A DNA stretch of 64,000 nt from QZKY01 sp942492925 (GTDB taxonomy: Bacteria > Pseudomonadota > Gammaproteobacteria > Burkholderiales > Burkholderiaceae_D), in the NCBI GenBank assembly GCA_942492925.1, contig OW818641.1, positions 310,001 to 374,000 on the forward strand, read 5' to 3'. The position numbers and the translations under genes were made by a program. Below are positions 59,794 through 64,000 of the stretch, one piece after another. Numbering within the stretch: position 1 is the first letter of the stretch; the number at the start of each line of letters is the position of its first letter. Below the pieces are notes generated by a model. The model made no database searches and was not told the DNA's origin. It saw nothing but the letters and a program-made list of their open reading frames with translations.

Positions 59794-62385
59794 ATGAAAA
59801 AATTTAAAATCCCGAAAACGGTTCACTGGCTGGTATTGCTCATCGCCCTGAGCATTACGCTATTGATATGGGAATCGGCCAGACGCGATTCCGCAAAAAG
59901 GCTGGAGCAAGAATTTGATGTGCTGGTCAGTCAAATCAATAACCGCATTGAAAAACGCGTCCAGGACGGTCGCCTGATACTGCGAGCAACAGCTTCGTTG
60001 TTCAACGTCACCAACACGGTGACGCGTCAGGAGTATCGCGATTACATTCAATTCCACGACATCCCCAAAAATTATCCCGGAATCAAAAGTGTAGCGGTAT
60101 CCAGACTGGTGCAGGGCAAGGAGAAGGCAAAACTGCTCCGGCAAGCCAAAAAAGAGGGGATCAAAAACTACCGGATCTGGCCAGAAGGTGAGCGGGACAG
60201 GCTCGCGCCCATCTGGTTCGTGGAGCCATCGTCGGGAGACCATGCAAAAAAAATAGAAGGCTTCGATCTTTTTTCGGAACCCGCCCAGCGAAAAGCCATG
60301 GAAAGGGCACGCGATCAAGGCACTTCGGCGATGACGGAGTTGGTGACCATGATGCCGGGGGCTGAAAATGGTCCTCAGACAGGGTTTCTCGTCTTTGCAC
60401 CGATATATCGGGACGGTAAGCCGCGACAGACGTTAAATGATCGTCGTCGCAACATCATCGGGTGGGCCCATCTGGCTTTTCTGATCGATGAAGCGATACA
60501 AAGCGTGATGGGCGACGCAGCGGAAGACACGCGTCAATACATGACGATGCATATCTATTTCAGCAGCAGCCTGTCAGAAAAAAAATTGATCTATGAAAGC
60601 AAAAAAAACGACGGGGAGTCGCATCATCACACAGCCCAATTCAAGGCCACGCGCATCATTGAATTACCTGAAAAAAGTTTTATTGTAGAAATTCATTCCA
60701 CGCCGGCATTTGAATCGCGCATCAATGATGCGAAATCCAACGCCATCCTCATTGCAGGCACAACCGCCAGCGTGCTGATCGCCATGCTGATCTGGCTCTT
60801 GGCCCGCGGTCGAGAGAGGGCCGTGCAGCTGGCCAAGCGGATGAATATCGACTTGATCGAAAGCGAAAAGCGCTACCGGCAAATGTTTGAAGATAATGCG
60901 TCGATGGTTTACATCATTGATCCCGTCGACGGAAAAATTATCGACGCCAACCGGGCTGCGGCGGATTTCTGGGGTTATACGCAATTCGAATTACGCCAAA
61001 TGAGTATTGGCGATATCAACGTCAGCGCTTTCACGGAAATCAAGCACGGATTACGGAAACAACTGGAAGGATTGCAGGCTTCATCGCAGGCCAACTTCAT
61101 CCATCGCCTGAAAGATGGTCGCATGCGCGATGTGGAAATCTACCGGACAACCTTGACGCATCAGGGTAAGGCTTACATTTACTGCATTGCACACGATGTG
61201 ACGAGTCGCCGGGAGGCAGAGAAGGCTTTGTTTGAAAGCGAATCCAGATTGCACGCGATATTCGAGACGGCCATGGATGCCGTGATTCAGCTGGACGAAA
61301 AAGGCATCATCATTGACTGGAATCGGCGCGCTGAAAAAATATTTGGGTGGAAACGTGACGAAATGATCGGCAAATCACTCATCGATATGGTGATACCGGG
61401 CGTCAATCACGCAGCGTATCAAGACGGGCTGACAAAATTTGTGGATGGAGAAGATGGCGCCATTCGGCACGCCTACTTTGAGGTGGAGGCCAAGCGCCGT
61501 AACGGCCAGGAGTTTCCGATTGAGGTCGCCATGACGACCATGATCGACGGTGAAGGTCGTGCGCAGCAGTGTGCCTTCATGCACGACATCACTGACCGAA
61601 AAAAAGGAGAAAACGCACTGCGAAAGGCGCGCATCGAACTTGAAAATCGGGTGTTCGAGAGAACCGCCGAACTGGTCCGGGCCAACCGTCGACTGCAAGC
61701 AGAAATCCTCGAAAGAACGGGCGCGCAAGAGGCGTTGCAAGCATCACAGGAAATGTTGCGTCAATTGGTGGCGCATCAGGATCGCATTCGAGAAAATGAA
61801 CGCAAGCGCATCGCGCGCGAAATTCATGACGAACTGGGCCAGCACTTGCTGGTGTTGCGGATTGACGTATCGATGCTGGGGAAAACCGAAAACGATGATC
61901 CGAAAATGAAAGACAAGGTTGATGCGATACTGCAGCACATCGACACGACGATGCGAAGTGTTCGCGCAATTATCAACAATCTGCGGCCTTCGGTGCTGGA
62001 TTTGGGCTTGTATGCAGCGCTGGAATGGCAGGTTGAAGAGTTCCAGCGCCGAAGCGGGATCATGTGCGATCTGATCGCGGATGGCGAAGATATGGAGCTG
62101 GATGATAGCGTGGCAACGGTGCTATTCCGTATTGTGCAAGAAGCGTTGACCAATGTCTTGCGTCATGCCAAGGCCACTTACGTCAAGGTCGAGTTACGTC
62201 AGGAAGTCGGGCAATTGACCATGACGATAGCCGACAATGGTATTGGGATGCAGGAAGCCAGAAAGAGCGAACAAAACTCCTTTGGCTTGGTGGGTATCCG
62301 GGAGCGGCTGCACATTCTCGGTGGGCATCTGCATATCGAGAGCAACAATAACGGTACGACACTGACGGTCACCGTGCCGCTTTGA
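59794..62385 (+). CDS. Orphan sensor histidine kinase: CHASE-PAS-PAS-HisKA_3-HATPase
   Basis: An 863-aa membrane-bound kinase. A first membrane helix (about 10-28) and a second near residue 325-345 enclose a periplasmic CHASE-type domain (about 60-290). Two PAS domains follow (about 365-490 and 490-615), then a coiled segment, the phosphoacceptor NERKRIAREIHDELGQHL (His in the HisKA_3 box) and an HATPase domain with ADNGIGM and GLVGIRERL. It belongs to the NarX/LiaS class that partners LuxR-type regulators, but no response regulator gene is adjacent. In-frame ATGs at 59725, 59761 and 59767 make the start uncertain. Confidence 0.88.
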   Translation: MKKFKIPKTVHWLVLLIALSITLLIWESARRDSAKRLEQEFDVLVSQINNRIEKRVQDGRLILRATASLFNVTNTVTRQEYRDYIQFHDIPKNYPGIKSVAVSRLVQGKEKAKLLRQAKKEGIKNYRIWPEGERDRLAPIWFVEPSSGDHAKKIEGFDLFSEPAQRKAMERARDQGTSAMTELVTMMPGAENGPQTGFLVFAPIYRDGKPRQTLNDRRRNIIGWAHLAFLIDEAIQSVMGDAAEDTRQYMTMHIYFSSSLSEKKLIYESKKNDGESHHHTAQFKATRIIELPEKSFIVEIHSTPAFESRINDAKSNAILIAGTTASVLIAMLIWLLARGRERAVQLAKRMNIDLIESEKRYRQMFEDNASMVYIIDPVDGKIIDANRAAADFWGYTQFELRQMSIGDINVSAFTEIKHGLRKQLEGLQASSQANFIHRLKDGRMRDVEIYRTTLTHQGKAYIYCIAHDVTSRREAEKALFESESRLHAIFETAMDAVIQLDEKGIIIDWNRRAEKIFGWKRDEMIGKSLIDMVIPGVNHAAYQDGLTKFVDGEDGAIRHAYFEVEAKRRNGQEFPIEVAMTTMIDGEGRAQQCAFMHDITDRKKGENALRKARIELENRVFERTAELVRANRRLQAEILERTGAQEALQASQEMLRQLVAHQDRIRENERKRIAREIHDELGQHLLVLRIDVSMLGKTENDDPKMKDKVDAILQHIDTTMRSVRAIINNLRPSVLDLGLYAALEWQVEEFQRRSGIMCDLIADGEDMELDDSVATVLFRIVQEALTNVLRHAKATYVKVELRQEVGQLTMTIADNGIGMQEARKSEQNSFGLVGIRERLHILGGHLHIESNNNGTTLTVTVPL

Positions 62386-62402
62386 TGCGGCGCTGACAGG
62401 CG

Positions 62403-63116
62403 CTAGTGAAGTGTTGGCGTTGCGCCACAACACTGCTTGTATTTTTTCCCGCTGCCGCAGGCACAAGGGCCAGCCTGCTCATCCGATTTTTTGGAGACCG
62501 ATTTGCCGGAGCGTTCGTCGGCTTGGCTCGTGCGAGCGTGCTCCATCCAGAAACGACGAATGGGCAGAATATTGGCCTCCATCTGGATAGCCAGTTTATG
62601 CAGTTTCAACGGATCATCAATGAGGGGCGCTTCGTCATCGTCGATTTCCTCCGCACCCAACAAATAAAAAGGCTGCATCAAGGTTGCGCTATCGGATGTC
62701 CATATGGCTTTCCAGGCCGTTGGGCGCAGGTTAAGACCCTCCCAAAAACCCATGGCCCAGCCTTCGGCATCGATGAGCATTTTGCCATCCCACTCCTGTT
62801 CGCAAAAGAGCGGTTCGTACTCCTTGGACGCCACATCGAAGGTGATGGCAATTTCATTCATGAAGCGCAAGATCAGGTCGGTGATGCGCGACTCTTCTTT
62901 GGGTGATTTGAATTTGGGTTTGCAGGCTGGGTCTGCTCCCCAGACGTGCGGCAGCCACTCCGAAACAGGGACGGTTTCAGGGCCGATGACGAGGGCCGTT
63001 AAAAAGCCATGCAGTACATCCATTGTCATGGCATCATCCGCACAACTTAAGGACAAGAGGAATCCATCCAGTTCCTCGAATTCTTCGTCGGACAGTGGGT
63101 CAACGTCGATAGACAT
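62403..63116 (-). CDS. YecA/UPF0149 family protein with C-terminal SEC-C motif
   Basis: A 237-aa protein. The UPF0149 domain (about 5-175) contains LDGFLLSLSCADDAMTMDVLHGFLTAL (quoted in part) and WAMGFWEGL. The C-terminus has the SEC-C zinc motif CACGSGKKYKQCCG, as in SecA and YchJ, preceded by a Ser/Lys-rich linker. Function is unknown. Homologs may bind SecA or ribosomes. The start at 63116 is chosen. A longer frame to 63299 would overlap the divergent srkA start. It converges with the kinase gene, with 17 bases between the two stops. Confidence 0.88.
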   Translation of the reverse strand: MSIDVDPLSDEEFEELDGFLLSLSCADDAMTMDVLHGFLTALVIGPETVPVSEWLPHVWGADPACKPKFKSPKEESRITDLILRFMNEIAITFDVASKEYEPLFCEQEWDGKMLIDAEGWAMGFWEGLNLRPTAWKAIWTSDSATLMQPFYLLGAEEIDDDEAPLIDDPLKLHKLAIQMEANILPIRRFWMEHARTSQADERSGKSVSKKSDEQAGPCACGSGKKYKQCCGATPTLH

Positions 63117-63222
63117 GTCAGAAATACGCAAAAATAAGGGGCAAGAGGAGTCTAACGCACAGCTCGCTATCTGAGCACAAAAAGAAAGCGAAATCCAGAG
63201 ATTTATCCTTAAAATGTGCAGC

Positions 63223-64000
63223 ATGACAAATAAAGTGCAAGTTTCGTTTGAAAATTTAACACCCGACTGCGTGATGCGTGCGATGGATAGTGTGGGCATT
63301 CATGGCGATGGACGCTTATTGGCGTTGAACAGTTACGAAAACCGGGTGTATCTGATTGGGGTTGAGCGCGCGGCTTCCGTAGTGGCCAAATTTTATCGGC
63401 CCCTGCGATGGCGCGACGAAGGCATACGGGAAGAGCACGCCTTTATTCAGGAATTGGCGGCGCACGAGATACCGGTGGTAGCCCCGCTGGGACGGGGATC
63501 CTCCAGCACGTTGCATGACTATGCGGGATTTCGCTTTGCCGTTTTTCCGATGCAAGGAGGGCGTGCGCCGGAGTTGGACGATCGGGTCACACGGCAATGG
63601 CTGGGGCGTTTCATCGGGCGCATCCACGCAGTGGGCGCGGCAAAGCCTTTTCACCACAGACTCAGCCTGAATGTCGAAAGCTTTGGCGAAACCCCGCTGA
63701 ATTACTTGCTTGAAAATAACTTTTTGCCTTTGGACCTGGAAACGACTTATCAAAGCGTGGCGCAACAAGCGCTGGACGGTGTGCGCCGTTGTTTTGATCG
63801 CGCGGGCGACGTAGCGTCGATCCGCTTGCATGGCGATTGTCACGTCGGGAATGTCTTGTGGACGGATGCTGGACCACACTTTGTCGATTTTGACGATTGC
63901 CTGATGGGGCCGCCTCTGCAGGATCTTTGGATGTTATTGTCCGGAGATCGGGAAGAAAGAACACAGCAGTTTGGCGAGTTGCTTGCGGGGTATATGCAAT
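63223..64000 (+). CDS. srkA: Stress-response Ser/Thr kinase SrkA (YihE), cut by the window end
   Basis: The first 259 codons of an aminoglycoside-phosphotransferase-fold kinase of the SrkA/RdoA family, open to the last base. Visible are SYENRVYLIGVE (N-lobe), catalytic IRLHGDCHVGNVLW (HxDxxxxN) and the metal-binding HFVDFDDCLMGPPLQDLWM, a family hallmark. In E. coli SrkA opposes MazEF-induced death and Cpx-linked stress. ATG at 63223 or the in-frame ATG at 63214 could start it, and neither has a good ribosome-binding site. Confidence 0.9.
   Translation, partial: MTNKVQVSFENLTPDCVMRAMDSVGIHGDGRLLALNSYENRVYLIGVERAASVVAKFYRPLRWRDEGIREEHAFIQELAAHEIPVVAPLGRGSSSTLHDYAGFRFAVFPMQGGRAPELDDRVTRQWLGRFIGRIHAVGAAKPFHHRLSLNVESFGETPLNYLLENNFLPLDLETTYQSVAQQALDGVRRCFDRAGDVASIRLHGDCHVGNVLWTDAGPHFVDFDDCLMGPPLQDLWMLLSGDREERTQQFGELLAGYMQ

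Overview
The window looks like a chromosomal segment from a betaproteobacterium, most likely order Burkholderiales and possibly near Oxalobacteraceae. The basis is gene content and order: polA / DUF2782 / thrB, birA-coaX-SPOR, dacC-DUF493-lipB-lipA, sspA-sspB, xseB-ispA-dxs-folE2 and mnmG-rsmG-parA-parB are arrangements I know from that group. The genus assignment is inference. Almost all of the sequence is ordinary housekeeping DNA. I see no prophage, insertion sequence, transposase, CRISPR array or rRNA operon.

Layout. 1-0.46 kb holds no supported gene. 0.46-7.2 kb carries a small orphan protein, a pterin/tRNA-thiolation group (SDR pteridine-reductase-like, folB, ttcA), a MidA-like methyltransferase and polA. 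7.2-11.1 kb runs rightward with LOG, DUF2782, thrB, a membrane protein and argB. 11.2-18.2 kb is the complete leftward ATP synthase operon atpIBEFHAGDC. 18.6-21.7 kb has a YcbL-like MBL hydrolase and birA-coaX-SPOR. 21.8-30.7 kb runs rightward through VanZ-like, hydrolase, dacC, DUF493, lipB, lipA and two tandem hemerythrin-PAS-PAS-GGDEF signalling proteins. 30.7-36.6 kb contains mscL, sspA-sspB, tRNA-Thr, ubiX, tRNA-Phe, an EamA transporter and a TPR protein. 36.7-42.6 kb contains xseB-ispA-dxs-folE2, a cobalamin adenosyltransferase and pyrC. 42.6-42.9 kb is an AT-rich intergenic region with DnaA-box and parS sequences, interpreted as a candidate replication origin. 42.9-49.3 kb is mnmG-rsmG-lipocalin-parA-parB-tldD. 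49.3-50.6 kb is aroG behind a Phe-rich leader peptide and attenuator. 50.7-58.9 kb has a retropepsin-like protein, YajQ, murB, ppnP, argG, argF, rsgA and an M48 protease. 59.0-64.0 kb has orn, an orphan CHASE-PAS histidine kinase, a YecA/SEC-C protein and a truncated srkA.

Functional themes. Chromosome maintenance: candidate oriC, parS and ParAB. Energy: F1Fo ATP synthase. Cofactors: folB, folE2, an SDR that may reduce pterins, lipAB, birA, coaX, ubiX and isoprenoid genes. Cyclic-di-GMP signalling: two hemerythrin-GGDEF proteins plus YajQ. Amino acids: argB, argF, argG, thrB and aroG.

The points I consider most worth following are: the candidate origin with one exact and one near-exact parS; the textbook Phe/Tyr attenuator before aroG; two tandem hemerythrin-GGDEF paralogs with reciprocal loss of key residues; a DacC-type carboxypeptidase whose KTG motif reads TTA; an ATP synthase c subunit with an eroded glycine motif; two copies of an ~80-bp palindromic element between argF and argG; and a pair of small paralogous proteins of unknown function.
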